A DNA stretch of 64,000 nucleotides from Tragulus kanchil. Taxonomy: Eukaryota; Chordata; Mammalia; Artiodactyla; Tragulidae. Where the stretch lies: the NCBI GenBank assembly GCA_022376925.1, contig JAIOJX010000030.1:169379298-169443297 (forward strand), read 5' to 3'. Numbering within the stretch: position 1 is the first letter of the stretch; each line of letters opens with the position of its first letter. This document shows positions 1 to 10,764 of this stretch, piece after piece. The position numbers were made by a program, and so were the translations under genes. The notes beneath the pieces are model-generated. The model saw only the letters and a program-made list of their open reading frames with translations, ran no database searches and was not told the origin of the DNA.

Positions 1-160
1 AGATCCCATATACCAAGGCATGGCTGGGCCTGTGTGCCGAATTATAAGCCAGCGCTCTGGAGGGCGTGTGCCCAGAGCCAGTGCTCTACAGCAAGAGAGG
101 CCACTGCAATGGCAGGCCCACACAGGCCAAAGAATGAAGATGGATGAAAAATAAACGATG
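1..160 (+). repeat. CHR-like tRNA-Glu SINE, 3' part
   Basis: The window opens inside a SINE. The segment from the 'agatccca' motif through 'ggccactgcaatgg' to 'gatggatgaaaa' matches the 3' two thirds of the long CHR-like SINE seen intact at 40075-40400. The tRNA-like head lies off the left edge. This copy is more diverged than the young ones and lacks the C-rich 3' extension. Confidence 0.8.
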
Positions 161-1975
161 ACTTAGAGGGAAAAAAGAAAAAGCCCTCCATCTCTGCTCC
201 CATCTCTTAAGGAAGGAGGAGAAGAGCGATAAAGAGGACCCGTTCCCATTTTAATTGCCTAAAAGCCAGATACAAATGTTCGGGGAGAAAATGGCAGGTG
301 AGAACATCTTATCCTTAAATACTTGAACTGAGTTTAAAAAAATTTTAATAATATATCTTATATAGGCCAACATATCCAAGATATTATGAGGTCAACATAT
401 AATCACTTTTTAAATTATTAATATTTTACATTTTTTGGACTGTCTTCAAAATCCACCATGTATTTTATATTTATAGCACAGCTTAAGCAAGGTGCCTTAT
501 TTTTTAGCATTTAAAGGAAAATGCAGTCCTACACCAAAAGAAAACTGTGTTTAATCAAAAAAAAGTTGACAATGCTTCAGCTATAAAGTGGAAACCAATT
601 GCAATAAAACAAAATCAGACATTTAGTTCTTGAGCCACACTTAGGCACAATGGACTGAGTTTGGAAGGAAGCAGGCGCTTCTGAGCATATGGCCCCTGCC
701 CAGCTCGGCCAGGCATGGCAGCAAACACTGCTGTCACCACACTCACTAGGGTCCGCTAGGAATCCCACCTGTAAGGATAAGATGCCCACCTCACAACAGA
801 AGACCCTCCCCTGTCCTTCCCCATTTCCTTCTCAAATTCACAGGTCTGCCTTCCCCACTCACTGAGCTTTGCAGGGACAGAACTGTCGTGGTCACCTGTC
901 CCCTGACAACTCACCACAAAGCCCACTACGGTGTTACTCAAGAGCAGTGTCTTCCTAGAGAGCTCGCCAGTACCAGCTGAGTGGGCAGCTGTTAGGCGCT
1001 GGGAGGATAGCAGTAAGAGGAGGCCTCCACCCTTATACAGGGATTAAGGCAGAGAGGAGACAGGAGAGTTTCAAACACAATAGAAATAAAACATGTAAGT
1101 AGGTATTAAGTCATTGAACACGATTCAGCCAGGAAAAGCTACAGGGAACACAATGGGATCACATCAACCAGACAAGGTGCACAGGGAGAAGAAAGCAGGA
1201 AGAATGGCAAAGCTCTAGCACCAAAGCCTCCTCAGAATAATGCCACTGCCACCCTTCAAAAAAAGGGATTCATTAGCAGTCATAGGGCCCCATGCTATTA
1301 CTACTGAGGCCCTGGGTTTGATCCTTGGTTGGAGAAGTAAGATCCTACAAGTCTTGGGGCAAAGCAAAAAAACAAAATAATCCCTTCAACTTTCTGTCTT
1401 TCCTCTGAAATCTGCTGCCTTGGGGCTGTTTCTCCCAGGTCCCCATCATCTCCCAAGTACACTCTGGAAAGTCCCCTCCTCAAGGTCTGCAGAAACAAAC
1501 ATTACGCTTCACAGAGCAGTTATTTAAACTGTAGTTCTCAGAGTTTAAAGCAACATGAAATTTTCCAAAGGAGAATAAACAACTTTAAGATGATCTGGAA
1601 CTTCAATGCCAGACACACTGGTCCCTAAAAGAGACCTGCCCCGAGAAAGCCTGTGACCGAGTGTCCTTTCCTACCTTCCCCCTACCCCCACATTCGCCCT
1701 TCTTCCATTTTACGAAAGAATGGCACAAAGGGAGAGGAACCAGTCCTGCATTTCTCCTCCACACTGCCCTGCCTTGGCCCTTGCCCTCCTGCTAGGAGCA
1801 CGGACCACAGCACAGGAGGCACCAACAGCACTCTCAGGTACCTAGATGACAAACAGAATAGAGGGACCACTCTCCTGCTCTCTTTCCCCTCTCCAGGCTC
1901 TCCATTAGTCCATTCCTTCTAGATTAATCTTTCTCACAGTGTTATTTGCATCCTGTATTTCCCTGCTCAGAAATC
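161..1975. other. MTMR14 intron sequence without recognised genes
   Basis: Because exon 3 of MTMR14 (minus strand) lies at 4033-4141, everything to its left is intron 3. This stretch is AT-rich between about 300 and 560 and otherwise looks unique. A degenerate tRNA-SINE scrap with a B-box-like 'gggtttgatcc' is visible near 1310-1345. No reading frame here resembles MTMR14 exon 4, and no splice-bounded coding segment was recognised. Confidence 0.6.
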
Positions 1976-2304
1976 AAAGAGGCTCACCCAGCAAACGTAA
2001 ACACCTCAGGCAGCATCCAGTCTTCTGCATTCATCCCTTGCATCCTGGGCTCTGCCAAGTTCCTCCCATCCTGTCAGGTTGTCTCCCAGTACCTCTCACG
2101 CCTCCTTTTCTGTGCCCCCCAGGCTGACACCTGCCTGGACCACCCTCCCACCCTTCCTTCAAAGCTCGCAGCCTAGTCCCACTCAGTCAGTGAAGACATG
2201 CCTGTCAGTCCACACTGCTGCCCATCTTGAGTAGGTTCCTCTGATTCTACATGATGTGGCCCTAAGTTACACTGTAGTAACTTGAGGGCATTTTGCAGTA
2301 AGTT

Positions 2305-2350
2305 TCGATCCCAGATCTCTAGTTGTGTGAACTTGGGGAAGTTATTTAAC
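2305..2350 (+). repeat. MIR SINE core fragment
   Basis: The segment reads 'tagttgtgtgaacttgggg' followed by 'aagttatttaacccc', the diagnostic MIR core ('agctgtgtgaccttgggcaag...'). It recurs at offset 1087 in the duplicated copy. A second MIR-like stretch in the opposite orientation ('cattttacagaagaggaaac') lies at about 2626-2690. Confidence 0.6.
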
Positions 2351-2945
2351 CCCTTCATTTCATGAAACCCTACACCAAAGGCTTATAGAAAGAGGTGAAT
2401 GAGCCTATATTTGGGTACCAAACTAACACTCACTAGAATAAAAGCTCAGTAAGGCTGAGGATTTTTGTCTACCATATATGCTGAGGTACCTGAAGGGCTG
2501 AACATGATACACATTCAATAAATACTTGGTAAATTACACTACTGAAAGGATGGACAAACAGCAAAGTTATTAACTTATCTGATCAAATCTATTCACGAAC
2601 CTGTGATGTAGGCATGGTTATTTTTCCCATTTTACAGAAGAGGAAACAGAGGCCTTGCACAGGCAGGAAGCTGCTGAGCCAGGATCAGAAGCTAGGCAGC
2701 CTGGCTCTAGGACACAGGGCGGAGTCCCCTGCTGTGACCATCCCTTTCGTACCTAGATTCACCCTCCAAAACAGGTGGTATCGGGACTGGTCTGATTCTC
2801 CGGACCACTTCCCACTGTACCAGGCATCCAGTAACCACCCAGACTCAGCTGGCAAAAGCCAAGAACAAGATGACTAGACACTGTGCATTAAGCCAGGTAC
2901 CTCACAGAGGGTGTTCAGGAGAGCAAGGCTATGGTGTGGTCTTAC

Positions 2946-2980
2946 CTTGCCCTTGAACAGGATCACTGGGCACATAAACC
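2946..2980 (-). pseudogene. MTMR14: MTMR14 exon 3, broken copy at duplication junction
   Basis: On the minus strand this piece contains the last codons of exon 3 (ending V-I-L-F-K-G-K before a GT donor) and the flanking intron. Going upstream in the gene, the sequence becomes scrambled at 2981 and no acceptor is present. It is the end of copy A of duplication D1, not a functional exon. It could be mistaken for a cryptic exon or retrocopy, but the intron is retained beside it, so it is not retroposed. Confidence 0.8.
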
Positions 2981-4032
2981 CGATGCCATCTGCTGCGGTT
3001 GACCCCAGGTCCTGTATTCCATTCCTTCTTAGATTAATCTTTCTAAAGGGAATTTTTCCCAAAAAGAGGCTCACCCAGCAAACGTAAACACCTCAGGCAG
3101 CATCCAGTCTTCTGCATTCATCCCTTGCATCCTGGGCTCTGCCAAGTTCCTCCCATCCTGTCAGGTTGTCTCCCAGTACCTCTCACGCCTCCTTTTCTGT
3201 GCCCCCCAGGCTGACACCTGCCTGGACCACCCTCCCACCCTTCCTTCAAAGCTCGCAGCCTAGTCCCACTCAGTCAGTGAAGACATGCCTGTCAGTCCAC
3301 ACTGCTGCCCATCTTGAGTAGGTTCCTCTGATTCTACATGATGTGGCCCTAAGTTACACTGTAGTAACTTGAGGGCATTTTGCAGTAAGTTTCGATCCCA
3401 GATCTCTAGTTGTGTGAACTTGGGGAAGTTATTTAACCCCTTCATTTCATGAAACCCTACACCAAAGGCTTATAGAAAGAGGTGAATGAGCCTATATTTG
3501 GGTACCAAACTAACACTCACTAGAATAAAAGCTCAGTAAGGCTGAGGATTTTTGTCTACCATATATGCTGAGGTACCTGAAGGGCTGAACATGATACACA
3601 TTCAATAAATACTTGGTAAATTACACTACTGAAAGGATGGACAAACAGCAAAGTTATTAACTTATCTGATCAAATCTATTCACGAACCTGTGATGTAGGC
3701 ATGGTTATTTTTCCCATTTTACAGAAGAGGAAACAGAGGCCTTGCACAGGCAGGAAGCTGCTGAGCCAGGATCAGAAGCTAGGCAGCCTGGCTCTAGGAC
3801 ACAGGGCGGAGTCCCCTGCTGTGACCATCCCTTTCGTACCTAGATTCACCCTCCAAAACAGGTGGTATCGGGACTGGTCTGATTCTCCGGACCACTTCCC
3901 ACTGTACCAGGCATCCAGTAACCACCCAGACTCAGCTGGCAAAAGCCAAGAACAAGATGACTAGACACTGTGCATTAAGCCAGGTACCTCACAGAGGGTG
4001 TTCAGGAGAGCAAGGCTATGGTGTGGTCTTAC

Positions 4033-4141
4033 CTTGCCCTTGAACAGGATCACTGGGCACACAAACCGTCCTCTGCACCTGGCCATCTTGCTGCGGTTGA
4101 CAAGGTCCTGCAACTTGCTCACCTGCACGGTGCTCTGAAAC
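4033..4141 (-). CDS. MTMR14: MTMR14 coding exon 3
   Basis: This is an internal coding exon of myotubularin-related protein 14 (also called Jumpy), which removes the 3-phosphate from PI3P and PI(3,5)P2 and restrains autophagy. On the minus strand it is 109 bp, bounded by an AG acceptor (intron 'ttag' before GTTTCAG) and a 'GTAAG' donor. It opens in the phase left by exon 2 and ends in phase 0 after codon 138 of the predicted protein. It encodes S-T-V-Q-V-S-K-L-Q-D-L-V-N-R and then R-G-R-F-V-C-P-V-I-L-F, which I recognise from vertebrate MTMR14 just ahead of the phosphatase domain. The catalytic Cys-x5-Arg motif is in later exons, outside the window. A second intact copy lies at 5139-5247; probably only one is real. 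Confidence 0.9.
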
Positions 4142-4206
4142 CTAACACGGGGCAAGAGAGGTGGGTCAGGCTGCTTCTGCGTGAGTACTGTATGCCCCAT
4201 GCTAGG

Positions 4207-4250
4207 AGGGTGTGTGTGTGTCTGTTGTGTGTGTGTCTGTGTGTGTGTGA
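4207..4250 (+). repeat. GT-rich microsatellite
   Basis: Interrupted (GT)n with TCTG breaks, located in MTMR14 intron 2 about 65 bp upstream of the exon 3 acceptor. It is repeated with the same interruptions at about 5314-5356 in copy B of D2. Confidence 0.85.
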
Positions 4251-4364
4251 ATATTCATTTCAAATTTAATAAATGCTCAGATTCCTAACCTCTAGATCAT
4301 GGACATTTTAAGCTTTTCATGAAAAGAACAGAATGCTATATTATAGGTACTAAAACTGAAATCA

Positions 4365-4524
4365 GGGACTTCCCTGGTGGTCCAGTGGTTGGGACTCTAT
4401 GCTTCTAGTGCAGGGAGCCCGGGTTCGATCCCTGGTCGGGGAACTGGATCCCACATGCCACAACTAAGATCCACTGCAGCCAAATTAAGAAAAAAAAGTA
4501 ATAATTGAAAAAAAAAAAAAAAAC
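4365..4524 (+). repeat. CHR-type SINE, short form
   Basis: Starts 'gggacttccctggtgg', has a B box ('gggttcgatccc'), and ends in 'ccactgcagcc' plus an A-rich tail. It is flanked by the direct repeat CTGAAATCA at 4356-4364 and 4525-4533, a target-site duplication. Its duplicate is at 5471-5630. Confidence 0.9.
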
Positions 4525-5138
4525 CTGAAATCACCCTGATTTTAAAACCTTTAAGATTAAAAAAAAAAAAGAGTTACTCTGAAGACATGCTATTGAAAAT
4601 AGAGAAACACAGACAGCAAACTGAATGTTGATTATGTCTAGGGTGTTCAGTGTTTCACTCCAAAAGTAAGACAAATATGTTGGGGACCCTCTGGTAATCA
4701 TGGGGCCATTTTTGTGATCTTTCAGTGGGCAGAATAAGATGAAATTCACGATCCACATATAAGCCTCTGATAGGTTACCAACATTCCAACTACCACTAAC
4801 AGTCTTAAATGCCAATAGGACAGGGAATGCTGGAGCAAAGGTGGTGAAAGAGAAGCTATTTGTGGCCTTGAAAAGCATGGAAGTTAATGCATCTGGGAGG
4901 GATGCATTTGCTAAGGAAGTGTCATAGAACACATACAAAAAATATACTTAGAAATGAGTTTAAGCAAGTCATGCCTACATTAAATCCAATCATATCAGCA
5001 GACACCTAAAATAAGGGTCTACTCTCACAGACCCACCCACTGTTTCTTAACAAAAGGCTCCATATTAGCCACTCAGAGCTTCTGTTTTTAAGAGAAACAG
5101 AGGGTGTTCAGGAGAGCAAGGCTATGGTGTGGTCTTAC

Positions 5139-5247
5139 CTTGCCCTTGAACAGGATCACTGGGCACACAAACCGTCCTCTGCACCTGGCCATCTTGCTGC
5201 GGTTGACAAGGTCCTGCAACTTGCTCACCTGCACGGTGCTCTGAAAC
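5139..5247 (-). CDS. MTMR14: MTMR14 coding exon 3, second intact copy
   Basis: This copy has the same reading frame, acceptor and donor as 4033-4141. It lies in copy B of duplication D2, so in gene order it precedes the 4033 copy. If both were spliced in tandem the 109-bp exon (not a multiple of three) would shift the frame, so a real transcript could use only one. The simplest reading is an assembly duplication. Confidence 0.85.
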
Positions 5248-5470
5248 CTAACACGGGGCAAGAGAGGTGGGTCAGGCTGCTTCTGCGTGAGTACTGTATG
5301 CCCCATGCTAGGAGGGTGTGTGTGTGTCTGTTGTGTGTGTGTCTGTGTGTGTGTGAATATTCACTTCAAATTTAATAAATGCTCAGATTCCTAACCTCTA
5401 GATCATGGACATTTTAAGCTTTTCATGAAAAGAACAGAATGCTATATTATAGGTACTAAAACTGAAATCA

Positions 5471-5630
5471 GGGACTTCCCTGGTGGTCCAGTGGTTGGGA
5501 CTCTATGCTTCTAGTGCAGGGAGCCCGGGTTCGATCCCTGGTCGGGGAACTGGATCCCACATGCCACAACTAAGATCCACTGCAGCCAAATTAAGAAAAA
5601 AAAGTAATAATTGAAAAAAAAAAAAAAAAC
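5471..5630 (+). repeat. CHR-type SINE, short form (duplicate copy)
   Basis: Same element as 4365-4524 with the same TSD word CTGAAATCA at 5462-5470 and 5631-5639. It was copied as part of D2 rather than inserted separately. Confidence 0.88.
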
Positions 5631-6204
5631 CTGAAATCACCCTGATTTTAAAACCTTTAAGATTAAAAAAAAAAGAGTTACTCTGAAGACATGCTATTGA
5701 AAATAGAGAAACACAGACAGCAAACTGAATGTTGATTATGTCTAGGGTGTTCAGTGTTTCACTCCAAAAGTAAGACAAATATGTTGGGGACCCTCTGGTA
5801 ATCATGGGGCCATTTTTGTGATCTTTCAGTGGGCAGAATAAGATGAAATTCACGATCCACATATAAGCCTCTGATAGGTTACCAACATTCCAACTACCAC
5901 TAACAGTCTTAAATGCCAATAGGACAGGGAATGCTGGAGCAAAGGTGGTGAAAGAGAAGCTATTTGTGGCCTTGAAAAGCATGGAAGTTAATGCATCTGG
6001 GAGGGATGCATTTGCTAAGGAAGTGTCATAGAACACATACAAAAAATATACTTAGAAATGAGTTTAAGCAAGTCATGCCTACATTAAATCCAATCATATC
6101 AGCAGACACCTAAAATAAGGGTCTACTCTCACAGACCCACCCACTGTTTCTTAACAAAAGGCTCCATATTAGCCACTCAGAGCTTCTGTTTTTAAGAGAA
6201 ACAG

Positions 6205-6752
6205 GAGGTAGAAAGTTCAAGAGTGGGAGGCTCTCTCCCATATACAGAGCAGTGAAGAAGGGAGTAAGACACTCAAGCTCCCTCCTTACAAGGGCTGAGC
6301 TTCCAGGCCAAGTCCAAGAGGGCATTCATCCTTCCTACACCCAGCCCTGCTAGTGCCACTGCATGGCACATGCACACAGATAATTGTTTCAGAATGAGTA
6401 AGTTCAGCAACTCCTATATATCCACAGTACCTTTTTAAGCATATCTGGATTCTCTTGGCATCAATATAGTCTTCTAAAAGCACTGCTGTTAGTAGCCTTC
6501 ATAAATATACTCTCAAGTCAGCTACTAATAAAATAACTACTATCAAGTGACGATTTAAAACTGAAGTTAAAACAGGGTCTTCAAATAAAAACCTGATATA
6601 TGGAATCTAGAAAAACAGTACTGATGAACCTATTTACAGAGAAGAAATGGAGACTCAGACATAGCGAATGATCTGGTGGACATGGTGAGTGAAGGAGAGG
6701 GTAGGACAAATTGAGGAAGTAGCATTCATATATACACACTACTATGTGTGAA
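6205..6752. other. MTMR14 intron 2, no feature recognised
   Basis: Sequence between duplications D2 and D3. I see no exon, RNA gene or confident repeat. The minus-strand open frames here are short and have no splice context or recognisable motifs. Confidence 0.5.
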
Positions 6753-6879
6753 ATAGGTAACAAGCTGCTGTGTAACACAGAAAGCCCAGCCTGGCACTCT
6801 GATGACCAAGAGGGGCAGAATGTAGGGGTGGAGGAAGGCTCGTGAGGAAGGGAGATATACATATGTGTATGTGTGTGTG

Positions 6880-6970
6880 TATATAATTATGACTGATTCA
6901 CACTGATGCCCAGCAGAAACCACCATGACACTGTAAAGCAATTATCCTCCAATTAGAAAAAAAAAATTGT
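6880..6970 (+). repeat. LINE 3'-terminal fragment
   Basis: The string 'gactgattcacactgatg...cagcagaaaccacc' followed by 'cactgtaaagcaattatcctccaatta' and an A-run is the typical 3' terminus of a ruminant L1. It recurs at about 8028-8115 in copy B of D3. Confidence 0.55.
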
Positions 6971-7315
6971 ATATAAGAATGAATCAGATTTGAGTAATAG
7001 AATAACTGAAATAAGAAATACACTAAAGGAAATCTATAGCAAATTAGATTATAAAGAAGAACAGATAATCAATTTGGAAGATAGAAGAATAAAAATCACC
7101 CAATGAGAACAGCAAGAAGAATTTTTTTAATGAGCGGAGCTTAAGAAACCCCTACGACAACATCAAATGTAGTAACACCTGCATTATAAGGATCTTAGGA
7201 AGAGAAGAGAGAGAGGAGAGAAAACTTACTTGAAGAAATAATCACTGAAAAATCCTCTAACCTGGAGATACAGGTATGCAAAGCATAAAAAAAATAAAAT
7301 AAAAACTTGGACCAG

Positions 7316-7588
7316 GGTCTTTTCTGATGGTCCAGTGGTGAAGAATCTGCCTGCCAATGCAGAGGACACGGGTTTGATTCCCAGTCCAGAAAGATTCCAC
7401 ATACCATGGAGCAACTAAGCTCGTGTGCTGCAGCTACTGAAGCCCTCCAGCCTGTGTCCCGCGACAAGAAAAGCCACCACAATGAGAAGCCCGAGCACCT
7501 CAACTCCAGAGGTGCTTGCCACAACTAGAGAGAACTCTCTCACAGCAAAAAATACCCAGCACAGCCAAAGGTTAAAAAAAAAAAAAAA
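7316..7588 (+). repeat. CHR-2-like SINE, full length
   Basis: The head 'cttttctgatggtccagtggtg' is followed by a B-box region and the body motif 'gagaagcccgagcacc', then a poly-A tail. This is the older CHR-2 type, with a body different from the young subfamily at 40075. The duplicate is at 8459-8735 (D3). Confidence 0.8.
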
Positions 7589-8458
7589 AGACGTGGTGCA
7601 GTCAATATTAAAAAAACAAACAAATCTGGACCAACAGTTTGGTGACTGCAGAAAGAAAACAAGAGAATAAAGGAAGAGAAGACCTCACCTTCCATGGTGT
7701 ATTTTTTCTGTTAGGTCCGATTTAAGATTGTTTCTCCCATTTTTTATTAAATATATTGTTTTAAATCACAAAACTATTACATCCTAACTAATTCAGAGAA
7801 ATGGTTACCTAAGACTTCTTTTGTTCTTTTTGGCCGCATCGTGCAGCATGCAGTAAGCTTCCTGACCAGGGACTGAACTTGTGTCCCCTGCAAAGTAGTG
7901 AAGTCGTATGTCCAACAAGCTGTGTAACACAGAAAGCCCAGCCTGGCACTCTGATGACCAAGAGGGGCAGAATGTAGGTGGAGGAAGGCTCTGAGGAAGG
8001 AGATATACATATGTGTGTGTGTGTGTATATAATTATGACTGATTCACACTGATGCCCAGCAGAAACCACCATGACACTGTAAAGCAATTATCCTCCAATT
8101 AGAAAAAAAAAAATTGTATATAAGAATGAATCAGATTTGAGTAATAGAATAACTGAAATAAGAAATACACTAAAGGAAATCTATAGCAAATTAGATTATA
8201 AAGAAGAACAGATAATCAATTTGGAAGATAGAAGAATAAAAATCACCCAATGAGAACAGCAAGAAGAATTTTTTTAATGAGCGGAGCTTAAGAAACCCCT
8301 ACGACAACATCAAATGTAGTAACACCTGCATTATAAGGATCTTAGGAAGAGAAGAGAGAGAGGAGAGAAAACTTACTTGAAGAAATAATCACTGAAAAAT
8401 CCTCTAACCTGGAGATACAGGTATGCAAAGCATAAAAAAAATAAAATAAAAACTTGGA

Positions 8459-8735
8459 CCAGGGTCTTTTCTGATGGTCCAGTGGTGAAGAATCTGCCTG
8501 CCAATGCAGAGGACACGGGTTTGATTCCCAGTCCAGAAAGATTCCACATACCATGGAGCAACTAAGCTCGTGTGCTGCAGCTACTGAAGCCCTCCAGCCT
8601 GTGTCCCGCGACAAGAAAAGCCACCACAATGAGAAGCCCGAGCACCTCAACTCCAGAGGTGCTTGCCACAACTAGAGAGAACTCTCTCACAGCAAAAAAT
8701 ACCCAGCACAGCCAAAGGTTAAAAAAAAAAAAAAA
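8459..8735 (+). repeat. CHR-2-like SINE (duplicate copy)
   Basis: Copy of the element at 7316-7588 carried by D3. The visible difference is the length of the A tail. Confidence 0.8.
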
Positions 8736-8971
8736 GACGTGGTGCAGTCAATATTAAAAAAACAAACAAATCTGGACCAACAGTTTGGTGACTGCAGAAA
8801 GAAAACAAGAGAATAAAGGAAGAGAAGACCTCACCTTCCATGGTGTATTTTTTCTGTTAGGTCCGATTTAAGATTGTTTCTCCCATTTTTTATTAAATAT
8901 ATTGTTTTAAATCACAAAACTATTACATCCTAACTAATTCAGAGAAATGGTTACCTAAGACTTCTTTTGTT

Positions 8972-9275
8972 CTTTTTTTGGCCGCATCGTGCAGCATGCA
9001 GTAAGCTTCCTGACCAGGGACTGAACTTGTGTCCCCTGCAGTGGAAAGTGAAAGTGAAGTCGTCTGGTCATGTCCAACTCTTTGTGACCCATGGATGAGC
9101 CATGGGATTCACCAGGCAAGAATACTAGAGTGGGTAGCCTATCCCTTCTCCCGGAGAACTTTCTGACCCAGGGATCAAACTGGGATCACCTGCATTGCAG
9201 GTGGATTCTTTACCAGCTGAGCTGGTAGCTAGTGGAAGCTAGGTTTTAACCACTGCACAGCCAGGGAAATCCCCG
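8972..9275 (-). repeat. Old CHR SINE interrupted by Bov-tA
   Basis: The flanks 'ggccgcatcgtgcagcatg...gtcccctgc' (8980-9040) and 'ggttttaaccactgcacagccagggaaatccc' (9242-9273) are the two halves of one minus-strand CHR-type SINE. They are split by the Bov-tA at 9041-9230. Confidence 0.75.
9041..9230 (-). repeat. Bov-tA SINE nested in an older SINE
   Basis: Contains 'catgtccaactctttgtgacc' and 'ggcaagaatactagagtgggt', the BovB-derived part of Bov-tA. A tRNA-derived part follows (the reverse complement of a 'gcaatgcaggtgat' stretch). The word AGTGGAA occurs on both sides (about 9040 and 9231), a plausible TSD. Only copy B of D3 carries it in clean form; copy A breaks off just inside it. Confidence 0.8.
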
Positions 9276-9599
9276 AAGGATGTTATTTTTATGACCAAGA
9301 TTTTTTCCTCTTTTCAAGGTAGGAAGAAGGTTGGGGTGCCTCTTCAAGATACCTACAGGATGGCACAGGCCAACCAGCCAGGCCCTGGGAAAAAACATGG
9401 CTCACCAGAAACTAAGTTTTGCCACCTTCTCCTCACTTAGGGTCTCTGTGAAATAAAAAAGTCCATCAGTACTAAATAATCACCTAATGGAACCCAGATG
9501 CCAAGAGAATAAAAACCAAAGCACACACAATATTGCTTGCAGTAGTAGTAGGTGGTCCCAGGCCATTTCCACAGATGAGATCAGTACCATTTGCCATGG

Positions 9600-9755
9600 T
9601 TTTTAAAATTATTTTATTTTTATTTATTTATCTGGCTGCAGCAGGTCTTAATGGAGGCATGCAGCATCTTAGCTGCGGCATGCAGGATCTAGTTCCCTGA
9701 CATGGATTGAACCTTGGCCCCCTACATTGGGAGCCCAGAAGTTCCAATACCATCT
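9600..9755 (-). repeat. CHR-1-like SINE
   Basis: Reads on the plus strand as 'tttatttatctggctgcagcagg...gcggcatgcaggatctagttccctgacatgg...ccccctacattgggagcc', the reverse complement of a CHR-type SINE with B box and A/T-rich tail. It is diverged, with no clear TSD. Confidence 0.75.
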
Positions 9756-10387
9756 GTTTTAACTGATTCTCACTGAGCTCACATCAACAGCTTTAAATAT
9801 GCTGAAACTGCATTTGATACTCCCAGGTTGAATACTTCCATTCAGTATCACAAAATCAAGGAGGAGAACATGCCAGCATTTCCCTTTGGGGCTCTGGGCA
9901 GTCTTACATGGAGGAAAGCACATTTTTTCTTGTTAGGCCAGCTGGTGCTTTATTTTCCTGGGTCCCCTACTCAAAAGAACCAATTCAGTTTCTGTTCTCA
10001 GTGGTTCCTGTTTTTATTTTTATCATCTCTTGGGCTTATTCTCTTACTGTGCTAAGCACTGGACTGTGCCTGGCACGTGATATTTGTATTTGAATGAATG
10101 AAAGTGGGCTGTGCATTTTTGTCTGTCTTGTGGGACCAAGCCCTTAGCCTGTGAAAACTGATGCTATCTCCAGGTAGATGGTGTCAGAATTGAGTTGAAC
10201 TGTAGAGCACAGAGTGGGTGTCTGAAAATTAGTGGTATGAGGGAATCCACGGCTGTACACTCACATGAGGTGGAATTAGAAAGTGCAGAATTTAAATCAC
10301 TGACTCCCAATGCCCCACCTGTACCTGCCCTAATTCTGACCTTTGTTACAACGGCATTGCTCATTTATCAGTTTGTGTTACCTACTC
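9756..10387. other. MTMR14 intron 2, no feature recognised
   Basis: Appears to be unique intronic sequence. Open frames around 9828-10093 and 10195-10611 have no recognisable protein motifs. The latter runs into duplicated DNA. Confidence 0.5.
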
Positions 10388-10764
10388 GACCTAAAGGCAG
10401 GGATTTCATCTCCCTGGTACTGTCTCCAACTAGATTCCTGAGATGTGCCAACATGATAGCAGTTTTTCTTGTTGACAAACGCGTGTTTCCCATTCAGAGA
10501 TTCCCGTCTAGACTTTTATTCCCACATGATGGCCTAAACTGGGGAGCTGGGTTAATAGAACCAAACCACTTCTTGAATCTAGTTCCACCCTGTGTAACTC
10601 AATATAACTAGTGTCATATTAACACCAAGTGCAGGCAGGTAAAGAAGCAAAAAATTCTACTTCTTCCCACCTCAATATCCACATACTCCTTTCTCTTCAA
10701 AGATATGGCCCACTCAGTATCACTTTGAGGCCTTGCAATAAGTTTAAAGTAAAAGCAAACTATA

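Larger units (their letters stand above)
1976..4067 (+). repeat. Direct duplication D1 (offset 1087)
   Basis: Copy A is 1976-2980 and copy B is 3063-4067. The core is nearly identical. Copy A then decays: 2981-3018 is a scrambled version of the exon 3 sequence that reads cleanly at 4061-4115. Copy B is preceded by a scrambled version (3019-3062) of what reads cleanly at 1911-1975. Errors that pile up on both sides of one junction suggest two low-quality ends joined in assembly. The unit includes a MIR-like repeat and the donor side of MTMR14 exon 3. Confidence 0.9.
3991..6204 (+). repeat. Direct duplication D2 (offset ~1105)
   Basis: Copy A is 3991-5100 and copy B is 5097-6204. The junction is sharp, with the short shared word 'acag' at both unit ends. 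The unit holds all of MTMR14 exon 3, a GT-rich microsatellite and a CHR SINE. Copies differ by homopolymer length (for example the A runs near 4560 and 5665) and by one substitution after the microsatellite (4257 region versus 5363 region). Because D1 copy B runs into D2 copy A, exon 3 occurs three times. Confidence 0.92.
6759..9040 (+). repeat. Direct duplication D3 (offset ~1147)
   Basis: Copy A is 6759-7892 and copy B is 7914-9040. Copy A ends in a scrambled stretch (7893-7913) that is a poor version of the clean sequence at 9041-9075. The first ~120 bp of copy B has several one- to three-base deletions relative to copy A (for example GCTGCTG to GCTG, and GTAGGGGTGG to GTAGGTGG). Errors therefore concentrate on both sides of the junction. 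The unit holds a LINE-like 3' end, a full CHR SINE and half of another SINE. Confidence 0.92.

Noticed and set aside
4531..6042. 135- and 179-codon minus-strand frames (two copies)
   Set aside because: They lie in MTMR14 intron 2, run into the CHR SINE at one end and show no known motif. They appear twice only because of D2.
7319..7588. tRNA gene suggested by A- and B-box-like words in SINE heads
   Set aside because: The boxes belong to tRNA-derived SINEs. There is no intact cloverleaf, and bodies and A tails follow.
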